Positions 7,763 to 17,455 are shown, counted from the stretch's first letter. The stretch: 64,000 nucleotides of DNA from Streptomyces sp. NBC_00440 (GCF_036014215.1 NZ_CP107921.1:7375501-7439500); one strand, 5' to 3'. Made by a program: numbers and translations. The notes: generated from the letters alone by a model not told the origin.

Positions 7763-10700
7763 CTACGGCTTCTTCATGGTGCAGACCAGTTCGGCCTTGG
7801 AGGTGTCACATTCCTTGAACCAGGCGTTGCCCGGATCCAGGAAATAGCCTTCCTGATCCAAAATCCGCATCTTGCTCGCGAAGTCGCCGAACGGTCGCAT
7901 GGAGCCCTGGTTGACGTCACCGGACATCGACGAGCGGCCACAGTTCTCGGTGAACGTCGGAGCGTCGTAGCGGGTGTCGTCGAGGAAGTGGGTCGTTCCG
8001 TCGTCCGCGACGGCGGAAACGGTCTGCATGCAGTCGGCGCCGCCACCCGGGGCCTCGTTCCGGCCGCCGTCGGTCTTCTTCATACCGGCGGACTGATACG
8101 TCGAGGCAAACGGGAACTCGTCACAGTTGACCTCGTCCAAGTGCGGCGGGTCGTGGTGCAGGGCCGTCTTCGGGTGAGGCAGGAACGTCCTGCCCGGAAC
8201 CCACCCAGTGCTTCCCGACTTCGGGCCCCGGTAGCGGGTGCACATCCTGTCGCGGCTCTTGTCAGAGTCGTAGCCCTCCTTGTTCCGGCTCGGCGGCGGC
8301 AGGTACGAAAGCGGGCCCTGCCCCTCCCAGCTCTGGCCGAGCCCCTTGACCTTCGACTTGTTCTGGATCAGCCAGGCGTGCGCGGCAGCCTCAGGATAGG
8401 CGGCGGTGTTGAACTTGTATGTCGGCATGTACTCCGACAGGACGCAGCCCGGGACGCCGTAGGAAGCGACCTTGTCGCACTTGACGAGCAGGAACGGAGA
8501 CTGAAAGTCCCCCGGGTCCAGCCATTCACCCTTTTCGCCGTTCACGCCGGTCGGGGGCTCCGTTTCTGTCAGAACCTTGCCGGTGAAGGAGATCAGCATG
8601 CCCGTGGACTGGTCGGCGTCGGTCGTGCCTGAAGCGTTGTCCACCTGGCCGTTCCACTTGTAGTCGGACGTGCCGGTGGCCATGTGGGTGTCGACCGGAC
8701 TGGCGCCGCCGCCTCCCTTCCAGCTGAGGTCGCCGAAGAAGTCGAAGCTCTTCCGCTGACTGTCACAACCGGCACCCACGCACTTGGAGTCGAACGAGGC
8801 ATTCGGGTTGCCGTCGCCCATCACGACCGCGCGCTCATCGCCCGGGAAGTCGTTGTAGACCGGGTTGATCTCCACCCACGTCTTGATGGCGCCACCGTGG
8901 ACGTCAGTCTTGACCTGGAAGGCGACCTCCCAGTTCGCCCGGTACTTCGTGGGCGGGAAACCATCTTGCAGCTTGGCCTCCATGGTGAGCTGAAGGTCGA
9001 AGAACACGCAGGCTTCGGTACGGGTCATCAGCGACTTCTGGGCCTCACCGGACAGGGTGGGCTGGCACCAGGCATCCGTGACGACCGGGTCCGGGCGCGA
9101 ACCGGCACGGATGTTGCGCTCTTTCGCGGCCTTCTTGGTGAACTCCTTGGAGGCATGGCCCTTCGGGGTGACAGTGACCCGGATGCCATCGCCGGTCTTG
9201 AAGACGCGAGCCTGGCTGCCCTGCTTCCACTGGCCCAGCGCAGGCTGTGGAGGATCGGTCGGGTCCGGTTGCGGCGAGCTGAAGTCATTGTCCGGGAGCT
9301 TGATGTCGATCTTCTGCTTGCGGTTGTAGTCGCGGTTGCCTGCGGTGAAGCCGTAGTCGCGGATCGGGCCGACGTTGTCGGCGCGGTCCACGGACCGGGT
9401 CTGCACCGTGTGGTTGCCGTCCTCGGCAGGGGTGACGCTGTAGGAGGCCGTTGCCTCCGCTGCTATGGCCGCCTTGGGCAGGCTGGTGGCCACGGTCGAC
9501 CAGTTGGCGTCTGCGGCGTCGTCCTCGTACGGGTCGCTGCGGTACTGCACGTCACGTGCGTCGGAAACGCCGGTGTTGACGTCGAAGGTGCCCGTGATGC
9601 CTTTGCCGCCGCCGCCCCAGTTCTCTGGATATGTCGCCGAGGCGATGGACGTCGGTGCACCCGGCGCGGTGGTGTCGACGACGAACTCGCGCCAGGGGGA
9701 CCAGTTCAGGTTGTAGTGGGTGCCGTCGTAGGAGTTGGTGCGGAACTTGTAGGTCTTGCCGTTCACGAGTTGTCCGGCGGGGACCTTCACCGAGGCCCAG
9801 GAACCGGGGGCGACATCGGCGGAGACGATCGCGCCGTCACCCGCTGGGGTGGTGATGGGCTTGTTCGTCGCAGCGTCGTAGACCTGGAAGGTGCCGTTGA
9901 CCTTGTCGCCGTCGGCATCGGGGAACTTGTCGCGCAGAGTAGGGGTGGTCGAGTTGACCGCCCATACCCCGGCGTAGGACTTGAACGGGGCGCCGGCCTG
10001 CTGGTCGGTGCCGTCGCCCGGACGGTAGTTGTAGTTGACCGTCAGCTTGGGCTGGTTAGCCGTGGCGTTACGCGAGTTGACGCGCTTCCATCCCTTGGCG
10101 TCGTCGCTCGCGGCGCGGACGCCCATGTATCCGCTGGTGGCTTTCTGCGACGCCCAGACCTTCGCCAGGTCGGTCACATCTGCCTTGATCCAGCCGCCGG
10201 CCGTGCCGGTACAGCCGGCCGGGTAGCCGGCGGTCTGGGTGGAGGAGCCGTACTGCTGAAGCCACGCGGGCTGCTTCGTCCAGCGTGAGGCCCCGGAACC
10301 CGCTCCGGTGTTCCACACTGTCCAGCCCTGGGCCTTGCAGTCGGTGGCGCCGGAGTGGAAGTTGTACAGCTGAACGCTGGCGGAGGAGACAAGCGCGTCG
10401 GCGAACCCCGCGGTGTTCCACGTCATGAGCGTGCGCGCGGTGCGTGGAGTGCCGTCGGCGTTGATGGTGCCGGGGTTACCGAAGTCGAGTTCGGTCTCGC
10501 CGCCGAGGTCGGTGGTCTCGCCCTGCTGCACGTAGGTGTCGAAGGTGTTGCCGAGCGCGGAGGTCGACGGGTCCACGGTGACCGGGTACGTGGTGTCGGG
10601 GTCGGCGAGGAATGCGGCGTCCGGGGTGACCTGGAGGTCGATGTTCCCGCCACCGTTGTCAGTGACCTTCATACCGACCCGGGCGCGGTTCTCGTGCTTG

Positions 10701-11572
10701 CCCGAGACCTTGTCCACGCTCGCGTCCCACATCACGGGGGCGGGCATGGTGGCCCTCCGCACGCCGGTATCGGCGTCGGTGAACAGGACCGAACCGTCCT
10801 TCTGCGCCGTCGCCTTGAGCCCCTTGGCCTTCAGCGGCAGCGTGTAGGTGTAGTCGCCGGCCGTCGGTTTGGCGTCGAGTTTCACGAACTGCTCGAAGCC
10901 GGTGCGGGTGGCCCTCACGATCACATCGGCGCCGGGCACGGCATTCTTGTACGTGGCGGTCGTGCCGTCCAGGACGGGCTTGGGCAGACCGCCCTTCCAC
11001 TGCAACGTCACCCGCTCGTCACCCGTACCGAGGGTGACCAGGTCACGGCCTGCGTCGCCCTGCGCGGCCCTGAGCGACCTGGACGGGGTGCCGCCGCCGG
11101 GAGCGAGGGTCAGGCCCTCGGGGTGCGCCTTGGCCTGCACGCCACCGTCGGCGGTGGTCGTCAAGGTGGCGTCGACGTCAACCCACTTGCCGTCGCGTTC
11201 CATGCGCTCGGGCCCGGTGGTGACCTCGGAGGTCAGGGTGCCGTCGGGGTTGGCGTAGGTGAGGTTGGTGGGCGTGGTCTCATCCGGGGCGAGAGTCTTC
11301 TGCCCCGTCTTCTTCGCCTCGGCGAGCGCCCAGGCGATACCGCCCCTACTGTGCTTCTGCGCCCAGGCCAGGTCGGCCTCACGGATCTCGGCCGCGGACG
11401 GCTGCTCGGCCTGCGGGTGGCTTCCGACCACCGCGGCGGGTTTGGGCTCGGCGGCTGCCGTCCGACCCGTGGCCAGGGTGAGGTCGGCGGCCAGCAGTAA
11501 CACCGCCATTGCGGCAGCGTGGGTTCTTCGTCGCCTGGATCGCGCCGGGCGTCCAGGAATGTGCGTACTCAA
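7763..11572 (-). CDS. Large secreted DNRLRE-domain protein with NucA/NucB-like nuclease C-terminus, probable polymorphic toxin
   Basis: This 1269-residue protein begins with a twin-charged signal peptide (RRRRTHAAAMAVLLLAADL, ending near TAAAEP at residue 41). The first ~300 residues are a beta-rich wall-protein region. Residues ~335-520 form a DNRLRE-type domain (NTFDTYVQ, LMTWNTAGF, WIKADVTDLAKVW). Ig/FnIII-like segments follow. The last ~220 residues carry HHDPPHLDEVNCDEFPFASTY, the Asp-Glu-Tyr/Phe-Pro signature of NucA/NucB deoxyribonucleases, with conserved-looking cysteines before the end at CTMKKP. The start is TTG at 11572 with GGAAGGGA upstream; a later ATG at codon 22 is possible. 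The layout, scaffold plus C-terminal nuclease next to SUKH genes, is that of a contact or released polymorphic toxin. The nuclease family is inferred from the motif. Confidence 0.75.
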   Translation of the reverse strand: MSTHIPGRPARSRRRRTHAAAMAVLLLAADLTLATGRTAAAEPKPAAVVGSHPQAEQPSAAEIREADLAWAQKHSRGGIAWALAEAKKTGQKTLAPDETTPTNLTYANPDGTLTSEVTTGPERMERDGKWVDVDATLTTTADGGVQAKAHPEGLTLAPGGGTPSRSLRAAQGDAGRDLVTLGTGDERVTLQWKGGLPKPVLDGTTATYKNAVPGADVIVRATRTGFEQFVKLDAKPTAGDYTYTLPLKAKGLKATAQKDGSVLFTDADTGVRRATMPAPVMWDASVDKVSGKHENRARVGMKVTDNGGGNIDLQVTPDAAFLADPDTTYPVTVDPSTSALGNTFDTYVQQGETTDLGGETELDFGNPGTINADGTPRTARTLMTWNTAGFADALVSSASVQLYNFHSGATDCKAQGWTVWNTGAGSGASRWTKQPAWLQQYGSSTQTAGYPAGCTGTAGGWIKADVTDLAKVWASQKATSGYMGVRAASDDAKGWKRVNSRNATANQPKLTVNYNYRPGDGTDQQAGAPFKSYAGVWAVNSTTPTLRDKFPDADGDKVNGTFQVYDAATNKPITTPAGDGAIVSADVAPGSWASVKVPAGQLVNGKTYKFRTNSYDGTHYNLNWSPWREFVVDTTAPGAPTSIASATYPENWGGGGKGITGTFDVNTGVSDARDVQYRSDPYEDDAADANWSTVATSLPKAAIAAEATASYSVTPAEDGNHTVQTRSVDRADNVGPIRDYGFTAGNRDYNRKQKIDIKLPDNDFSSPQPDPTDPPQPALGQWKQGSQARVFKTGDGIRVTVTPKGHASKEFTKKAAKERNIRAGSRPDPVVTDAWCQPTLSGEAQKSLMTRTEACVFFDLQLTMEAKLQDGFPPTKYRANWEVAFQVKTDVHGGAIKTWVEINPVYNDFPGDERAVVMGDGNPNASFDSKCVGAGCDSQRKSFDFFGDLSWKGGGGASPVDTHMATGTSDYKWNGQVDNASGTTDADQSTGMLISFTGKVLTETEPPTGVNGEKGEWLDPGDFQSPFLLVKCDKVASYGVPGCVLSEYMPTYKFNTAAYPEAAAHAWLIQNKSKVKGLGQSWEGQGPLSYLPPPSRNKEGYDSDKSRDRMCTRYRGPKSGSTGWVPGRTFLPHPKTALHHDPPHLDEVNCDEFPFASTYQSAGMKKTDGGRNEAPGGGADCMQTVSAVADDGTTHFLDDTRYDAPTFTENCGRSSMSGDVNQGSMRPFGDFASKMRILDQEGYFLDPGNAWFKECDTSKAELVCTMKKP

Positions 11573-12199
11573 CTCGTGTGTCCCTTCCGTGTCGCCCGTT
11601 GCGAGCGATCACCCAGGGACTGTAAACGTCGGGTAAAGCCTCTGGGGGAGGGTGAAGTTGGGCGCTGGTGAGACATGAGTCATGGTTGCTTGGGCCACTC
11701 TCCGAAGCCCGCCCCTGGCACCTGTCGTGTTCTATGGAGTCACCAGGCTGGGCGTTTGCTGTGTCATGCGACGGGTATCTCTAGCGCCCTCTGCCGGCCA
11801 GAGACTCACATCAGCCTCGTATCCCCGAAAGTAATGGCAAAGTCTGACTCGTCAGGCTTTCAAGCCTGAGTACTTACACCGCCGACTTTGCCTGGCCTAC
11901 CCGCTGGTGGATCGCCGGCACCGACGGCAAGGGTCGCCGCGGGCATCGACCCGGTACGAGCGGGCCTCGGGGCGAGGAGGCTGCGCGGGAGCGGGAGAGG
12001 TCGGAGAGTGCCGGCCACGAGCAGGGGTGACGAGTGGTGAAGCAGGAGGCCGCGGCTCTGCGAGACCCGGTCTGGGTAAGCGTCTGAAGGATCCGGTCGG
12101 CGAGCCCGTACTGCATGACCATGCGCTGTTGGTTTCTCCGAGGACCGGGTCGATTCCTCCCGCTGGTATTCAGGGCCGATTCAAGTCTCCACCGGTACG
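11573..12199. other. 627-bp gap without a recognisable gene
   Basis: The left part must hold the promoter of the toxin gene, but no convincing -35/-10 pair was seen. The region 11690-11870 is less GC-rich than its surroundings. Short frames at 11874-12203 on both strands have no ribosome site and no family resemblance. The stretch may contain further eroded remains of the toxin/immunity duplications. Confidence 0.5.
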
Positions 12200-12838
12200 G
12201 TGACCGGCGTGAAGGACGACATACGAAGCGCGCAGGCGATTGAGGAGAGGCAGGTTGCTGACGCGTGGCTGCGCATCACGACCTGGCTTCGGTGCCACGC
12301 TCCGGCGACCCTGGAACTGTTGCGGCCCGGCGCCACCGAGGACGAGATCACTGCCCTGCAACAGGCTCTGGGCGTGCGGATCCCGGCAGGGCTGAAGAGC
12401 TTGTGGCGCCAGTGTGCGGGCGTCCGTACCGTTCCGGGGCAGGGCAGTAACTTCCTGCTGGGGGGCTGGGCTCTGATGAGCCCTGACTCGGTCACCTACG
12501 TCTACCGGGAGAAGATGGTCTCCCAGGAGCGTGACGGTGATGACGAGTTCTTGTTCTGGCGTCCCGCCTGGATCCCGGTGTGTTCCTTTTACGCCGCCGA
12601 CTACACCCATGGGCTGTATCTGGACGCCGAGACGGGCAAAATTGGTGGCTGGAGCAGGTTCTATGAGCACAGGCCCGGGTTCGAGTCGCTGACCGACTAC
12701 CTGGAGGAGATGGCGGACGCTCTGGAGGCGCCGTCGTTGGTCACCGGGGAGAAGCCCGGTCTGGTCAATGACGTCCTGGTGTGGGGGCCACCGTCGGACC
12801 CTGGCCTGGAAGCGATGTGGACGCCGTTCACCGGATGA
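12200..12838 (+). CDS. SUKH (SMI1/KNR4) family protein, second probable immunity protein
   Basis: This 212-residue paralogue of the gene at 7054 keeps the same plan: an N-terminal amphipathic helix (VADAWLRITTWLRCHAP), RPGATEDEITALQQALG, the IPAGLKSLWRQCAGV core, GLYLDAETGKIGGWSRFYEH in the middle, and DVLVWGPPSDPGLEAMWTPF at the end. GTG at 12200 is taken as start; GTG at 12209 in the same frame is equally possible and neither has a clear ribosome site. Unlike the copy at 7054 it no longer faces a nuclease toxin: the convergent neighbour is the sedolisin fusion at 12974. It may be an orphan immunity gene giving protection against a related toxin, or may have lost its partner. Confidence 0.78.
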   Translation: MTGVKDDIRSAQAIEERQVADAWLRITTWLRCHAPATLELLRPGATEDEITALQQALGVRIPAGLKSLWRQCAGVRTVPGQGSNFLLGGWALMSPDSVTYVYREKMVSQERDGDDEFLFWRPAWIPVCSFYAADYTHGLYLDAETGKIGGWSRFYEHRPGFESLTDYLEEMADALEAPSLVTGEKPGLVNDVLVWGPPSDPGLEAMWTPFTG

Positions 12839-12919
12839 CGCAGGCGCAGGCGCAGTCCCAGGCGGTGTTGGCGTTCGTGCAGTGCTCGAATGCTGTCCAA
12901 CTGCTCGTCGGGCATATGT

Positions 12920-12952
12920 GGGGCCGGCGGCGCTGAGCGCGCCGCCGGCCCC
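12920..12952. terminator. Bidirectional terminator
   Basis: A perfect 14-bp inverted repeat (arm GGGGCCGGCGGCGC) with loop TGAGC sits between the convergent SUKH gene and the sedolisin gene. Confidence 0.85.
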
Positions 12953-12973
12953 TGGTGTCACTTCGCCCGGTGG

Positions 12974-15900
12974 TTACTTCATCGCGCCGAGGGCGGTGTC
13001 CACCCCCGCGAGGGGAGAGCCGAGCCCGGTCACCGTGTCGTAGCCCGGACCGGCCGTGCACTCCGTCCCGCACAGTCCGTTGGAGCCCGACGTGATGTCC
13101 TTGAGCGACGCGCCGAGCCCGTAGACGTCACGGTGCGCGGTGTCCCCGTCCGGTCCGGCGGCGGCCAGATGCGGCTTGTGGGCGGTGGCGCGCAGCTGGT
13201 CGGCGGCGGTGAGGACCGCGGCCCAGACCGGTGCGGACAGGCTGGTGCCACCGACCTCCAGCCACTGGGCGGTCCCTCCGGCGCTGGTGTAGACAGCCAC
13301 GCCGGTGCGCGGGTCGGCCACGAAGCTCACGTCGGGGGTGGCCCGGAAACGGGATGACTGGACACCCTTCTGGTAGGCCGGGCGCTTCTCGAAGTAGCTG
13401 AGGCCGCCACCGGTCGACGACCACGCCGTCTCACCGAGCGTGGCGCCGGAGGAGTCCAGCTGGAGGCTGGTGCCGCCGATGGCCAGCGCGTACGGGTTGG
13501 TGCTGGAGTAGCCCGCCGGGTAGCCGGCGTCGCCGGTGGACTGGGTGCACACCGAGTCCGCGAGCTTGCAGTGGCCGTCGTAGAAGGACTCCTCGGAGAA
13601 CTCCGACATGCCCCAGCTGTTGCTGACGGCCGCCGGGTGCAGTGAGGCCGCCTTGTCGACGGCCTGGAAGAGTCCTGTTGTTGAGGCGTCCGCCGCCTCC
13701 ATCAGCACGATCTTCGCGTGCGGGGCGACGGAGTGGGCCCACTCGATGTCGAGGGCCTCTTCCTCCTCCCAGCCGGAGTTCGCGGCCGGCTTGGTGCCGC
13801 TCGCGTACGTCTGCTGGAAGTCGAAGCAGTCGGTGCCGGCCGGGACGCTGTCACAGGTCTGCGGCAGGTCGAAGTGCGCGGCGAAGTGGTTCAGGTCGGC
13901 CTTCGCCGTGGGGTAGTCGTAGGCGTCGACGATGGCGATGGTCTGACCCGTGCCGTCACCCTTGAGGCCGAGCCGGGCCTGGATCTGCTGCGGGCTGTAG
14001 CCGGGCGCGGTCTCGGTGTCCGCGGCCGGGTCCACCTTGTGGGTGGCCCGGATACGCAGGTCCGGGGATGCCGTGCCACTGGGCAGGGCCGGGTCCTTGA
14101 CGGCCTTGGACGTCGCGTCGCTGCCGGGCAGGGACTGGAGCTTGGCCGTCGGCGCGGCCGCCTTGGCATCACCGACCCGCTGGACGGTCACGCCGTGCTG
14201 GTAGCTGTCCACGGCGCGCATGTCGTATTCGAAGCCGCCGATCAGCTGGTTGACCGCGTAGGCGGTGGTGTCCTCGGGCAGCCCGATCAGGTCGGTTCCG
14301 GCGCCCTTGCCGCCGAGACCTGCCGGAGTGAGCGAACCGGCGAACAGGGAGAACGCGGAGCTGCTGGAGTCGACGTACTGCTCGGGGGTGTTCGGGAAGG
14401 GCTGCGTGAACTGGAACAGGCCGCCCCCGCCGCCGACGAACGTCTCGTTGCCGCCGGTGGTGGTGGCGAACACGCCCTGCTGGACGTTCTCGTCGTTGAG
14501 GACGTCGTAGGCGGGGCCGCCGTCGGGCGGGTACACCGTCATCTCGTAGGCGTGCAGTTCGACCAGCCCGTACTTCTGGGAGCCGGCGAAGCCCTGGAAG
14601 GTGCTGGCGCCGGTCGAGTCGCGCTTGGTCAGGACCTTGCCGGTGGTTCCGTCGACGGTCTGGACCAGGTGCGGCGAGTTGAACTTCTCCCCGCCCCAGG
14701 CGAAGGCCACCCCGTGGCCGTCGGCGCCGGGGACGGCGGAGCCGACGAACACACCGGCCTGCGCCTCGATCCAGTCGGCGCCCACCCCGCTCGGCTGCTC
14801 CTGCCACAGCTTGGCGCCGGTCGCGGAGTTGAGGGCGACCGCGGTCGGGGCCGGGTCACCGGGGCCGGTGTCGGTGCCGGAGCGCGTTCCGCCGTATTCG
14901 AGGAAGAGGCGGCCGTCGCCGTCCGTGGCCGGCGTCGAGTACGCCACCTGCTTGTCCTTGGTGCCCGCGGGCCGGTAGGTCCAGCGGGTGGTGCCGTCCG
15001 CGGTGTAGGCGCTGACGCCCTTGCTGCCACTGGCGATGATGCGGCCGCCGGTGACGGCCACCCCGAACTGGAAGGCGCCGGTGTCGATGTCGGTGGTCAC
15101 CTTTCCCTTGTGCGGGTCGAGCACGGCGAAGCCGCGGGAGGTGGCGGCGACCAGGCGCTGCGCCGACTTCCCCTGCTTGTCGGCGACTTCGGACAGCTGC
15201 AGCTGATGGACGGCCGCACCGACGGCGCTGTGCCACAGGATGCGGGGCGACGCGCGGTCGAGGTCGCGGCCGTCGAGGGCGAAGACGCCGTGGCTCTGGC
15301 CGCCGACGATCAGGTCCTTGACACCGTCACCGTTGACGTCGGTGGCCACGGAGGCGTAGTTGTCGCCGAGCAGCGGCAGCGCGGTGCTGTTGCCCTGCTT
15401 CGGGTCGATGCTCCAGGCGGTCAGGTCGTAGCCGACGGTGAGCAGGCGGCCCCGGTAGGGCGTCACCTGGTCGCCTGCGACGTCGCCCTCGCGGCGCCAC
15501 GCGATGTCGCCGTCGCGGGCGTCGAAGGCGATGAGCTGGCTGTGGTAGATGCCCTCGGGCTCGGCCGGGGTGACGGCGGTCGGGTCGGCGACCGCCGCGA
15601 CGACCTGGCCGTGTCCGCTCGGGTCGTACTGGAGCGAGAGGGTGGGCGCGTTGGCGCCGCCCACGGTGCTGGCGGTCCGGTAGTGCCAGACGGTGTCGCC
15701 GCTGTCGTCCCAGCCGGAGATGGTGCTCTGTCCGTCGCTCAGGTCGACCGGGTCGATGCCGAGTTCGGCCACGGCGTAACGGGCCTGCTTGCCGTGGGCC
15801 TGGCCGTTGACGAGGAACGCCTCGGGAATGGTGTTGTCGCGCGAGCCGAGCACCTTGCGGGCGCCGCTGCGGGCATTGATGGCGGTGAGGTCCCAGCGGA

Positions 15901-17044
15901 CGGCGTCGAGCGGGTCGTTCTGCTCGGCGACCAGGACGCGGTCCGAGCCCGGGTCCTGGTGCAGGATGCGCGGATACCCGGGGGTCTTGGTGTTGACGGT
16001 GACATGGCCGTCAGCGGTGTCGAGCACCATGACGTGCCCGTCGGCCGGCCGCGGGTTGCCGAGCCCCAGCGGGGTGTCGGTCCAGCCGACGGTGATACGG
16101 CCACCGGTCAGCGACTCGACATCGGTCCACGACGCCCAGGGGGCGCCGGTGCTGTACTTCCAGGCCGAGTGCGCCTTGAGGCTGCCGCCCGAACCCGGCG
16201 TCAGGGTGTAGGCGAGCAGCGAGCTGCGGCTGTCGCCCTGTTCGGCCACCGGGTCGTCACCCCAGTCGGGGCCGGTGCGGTCGGCCACGATGAGTTTGCC
16301 GTCCTGGGCGAGCAGCGAACCGACGTACCCGGGCAGGAGCTTGTGCCAGAGCATCTTGCCGCTGCGGCCGTCGAGGACACTGACGAAGGTCCCGGACGGG
16401 AGCGTCGAGCCCGGCGATGTGAAGCTGCGGGCGGGGCTCGCACCGACGGAGTAGGCGACGGCGATGTCGGCCACGCCGTCGCCGTTGAAGTCCGCCTGCG
16501 CGTAGGGATGTGTGCCGGTCGAGGACGGCTCGTACGGGTCGTACCCCTCGTACATGACCGGGGTGTACTCCTCGGTCTGGTACGGAACCTTGGGCTTGAC
16601 CTGCCAGTCGGTGTAGAGGGAGTGGCTGGTGCGCTGCCAGACCGGGTCGCCCTTGGCGTTGTAGCGGCTCACCGTGCCGCCGGAGAACACCGAGACCCAG
16701 TCGCCCGTGCCGCCCAGTGCCAGGGTCGAGGCCGCGCCACGAGCCGTCTCCCAGCTCGCCTTCTGGTCGATCGAGGGTGCCGTCGCGGGGGCGGACACCG
16801 TGGCACCGGACTTGGAGTCCTTGGCGTCGGCCGGGGTGCCCTCGGCTGCGGCGACGAGGCCGGGCGTGCCGTCGGAGCGGGGAGTGTAGTGGGCGCTGAG
16901 CTTGGCCAGTTGTGCGGCGGTCAGCCGCACGGGATCCTTCTTCGTCGGGTCGGCCTGCGCCGCGGGCGCGGACAGCGCCGCGGTGGCAGCGGCAAGCACC
17001 GCCGCCACCGCTATGGCGCGTATGCCCTTTGTTCCGGGTCTCAT
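12974..17044 (-). CDS. Secreted beta-propeller/sedolisin (S53) serine peptidase fusion
   Basis: This 1356-residue protein has a signal peptide (residues 1-31, cut near AQADP). About 900 residues of PQQ/FG-GAP-like propeller repeats follow; two carry calcium-loop sequences, DFNGDGVADIAVAYS near residue 170 and DVNGDGVKDLIVGG near 565. From about residue 1000 on it is a sedolisin: the Glu/Asp pair is in EEEALDIEWAHSVAPHA near 1095, the oxyanion Asp in STGDAGYPAG near 1170, and the nucleophile in GGTSLSAP near 1270. S53 enzymes usually carry a cleavable pro-kumamolisin domain. None was recognised here and the propeller occupies that place. It probably cuts proteins outside the cell. Propeller repeat boundaries are approximate. 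Confidence 0.85.
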   Translation of the reverse strand: MRPGTKGIRAIAVAAVLAAATAALSAPAAQADPTKKDPVRLTAAQLAKLSAHYTPRSDGTPGLVAAAEGTPADAKDSKSGATVSAPATAPSIDQKASWETARGAASTLALGGTGDWVSVFSGGTVSRYNAKGDPVWQRTSHSLYTDWQVKPKVPYQTEEYTPVMYEGYDPYEPSSTGTHPYAQADFNGDGVADIAVAYSVGASPARSFTSPGSTLPSGTFVSVLDGRSGKMLWHKLLPGYVGSLLAQDGKLIVADRTGPDWGDDPVAEQGDSRSSLLAYTLTPGSGGSLKAHSAWKYSTGAPWASWTDVESLTGGRITVGWTDTPLGLGNPRPADGHVMVLDTADGHVTVNTKTPGYPRILHQDPGSDRVLVAEQNDPLDAVRWDLTAINARSGARKVLGSRDNTIPEAFLVNGQAHGKQARYAVAELGIDPVDLSDGQSTISGWDDSGDTVWHYRTASTVGGANAPTLSLQYDPSGHGQVVAAVADPTAVTPAEPEGIYHSQLIAFDARDGDIAWRREGDVAGDQVTPYRGRLLTVGYDLTAWSIDPKQGNSTALPLLGDNYASVATDVNGDGVKDLIVGGQSHGVFALDGRDLDRASPRILWHSAVGAAVHQLQLSEVADKQGKSAQRLVAATSRGFAVLDPHKGKVTTDIDTGAFQFGVAVTGGRIIASGSKGVSAYTADGTTRWTYRPAGTKDKQVAYSTPATDGDGRLFLEYGGTRSGTDTGPGDPAPTAVALNSATGAKLWQEQPSGVGADWIEAQAGVFVGSAVPGADGHGVAFAWGGEKFNSPHLVQTVDGTTGKVLTKRDSTGASTFQGFAGSQKYGLVELHAYEMTVYPPDGGPAYDVLNDENVQQGVFATTTGGNETFVGGGGGLFQFTQPFPNTPEQYVDSSSSAFSLFAGSLTPAGLGGKGAGTDLIGLPEDTTAYAVNQLIGGFEYDMRAVDSYQHGVTVQRVGDAKAAAPTAKLQSLPGSDATSKAVKDPALPSGTASPDLRIRATHKVDPAADTETAPGYSPQQIQARLGLKGDGTGQTIAIVDAYDYPTAKADLNHFAAHFDLPQTCDSVPAGTDCFDFQQTYASGTKPAANSGWEEEEALDIEWAHSVAPHAKIVLMEAADASTTGLFQAVDKAASLHPAAVSNSWGMSEFSEESFYDGHCKLADSVCTQSTGDAGYPAGYSSTNPYALAIGGTSLQLDSSGATLGETAWSSTGGGLSYFEKRPAYQKGVQSSRFRATPDVSFVADPRTGVAVYTSAGGTAQWLEVGGTSLSAPVWAAVLTAADQLRATAHKPHLAAAGPDGDTAHRDVYGLGASLKDITSGSNGLCGTECTAGPGYDTVTGLGSPLAGVDTALGAMK

Positions 17045-17455
17045 TGAGGCTCCGTCACTTTCAAGTCACCTGATTCGGGGGTCTCGTACTGTTCCAGGCG
17101 AACCAGGCCTGGGGGAGAGGTCGCGAGTGGCCGGTTGCGGCCATCGACCGCTGACGGCCACTGCCGGTCGATCGCTGTTCCGCCGAGACGGTGCCGAGAT
17201 GGTGCTGAGACGGTGCGAAAGGGGTACGACGTGCTTGAGCCGATCGGTCTGGACGCCTCCGCGGAGCGGGTCTGCCGACTGCTGCCGGGCCCCGTGACTG
17301 CGCGTCGAAGTGGTCGAAGGACCGGCGGGAATCTCCGGGACCGACAGAGCGCCGCCGCAACCGCGCCAGGGCGTTATGCCCGAGTATGGTCCTGCGGGTC
17401 GGCTCGGCCTCCGGCCGGCTCGGGGCCGCAGGTGGTACGGACGTGAGGAGTACGG
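17045..17455. other. 411-bp divergent intergenic region
   Basis: The region separates the divergent sedolisin and lipoprotein genes and must hold both promoters. Apart from the 11-bp repeats at 17185-17217 and a short imperfect inverted repeat around GGCCATCGACCG/CGGTCGATCG, nothing specific was seen. A GAGGAG lies 7 bases before the lipoprotein start. Confidence 0.5.
17185..17217. repeat. Three 11-bp direct repeats
   Basis: GAGACGGTGCC, GAGATGGTGCT and GAGACGGTGCG lie in direct succession about 140 bp upstream of the sedolisin start and 240 bp upstream of the lipoprotein start. Spacing of one helical turn makes a regulator-binding array conceivable; no regulator is assigned. Confidence 0.6.

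Noticed and set aside
12090..12185. tRNA-like 3' half (GGGTCGATTCCTCCC)
   Set aside because: No matching acceptor, D or anticodon arms could be folded around it.
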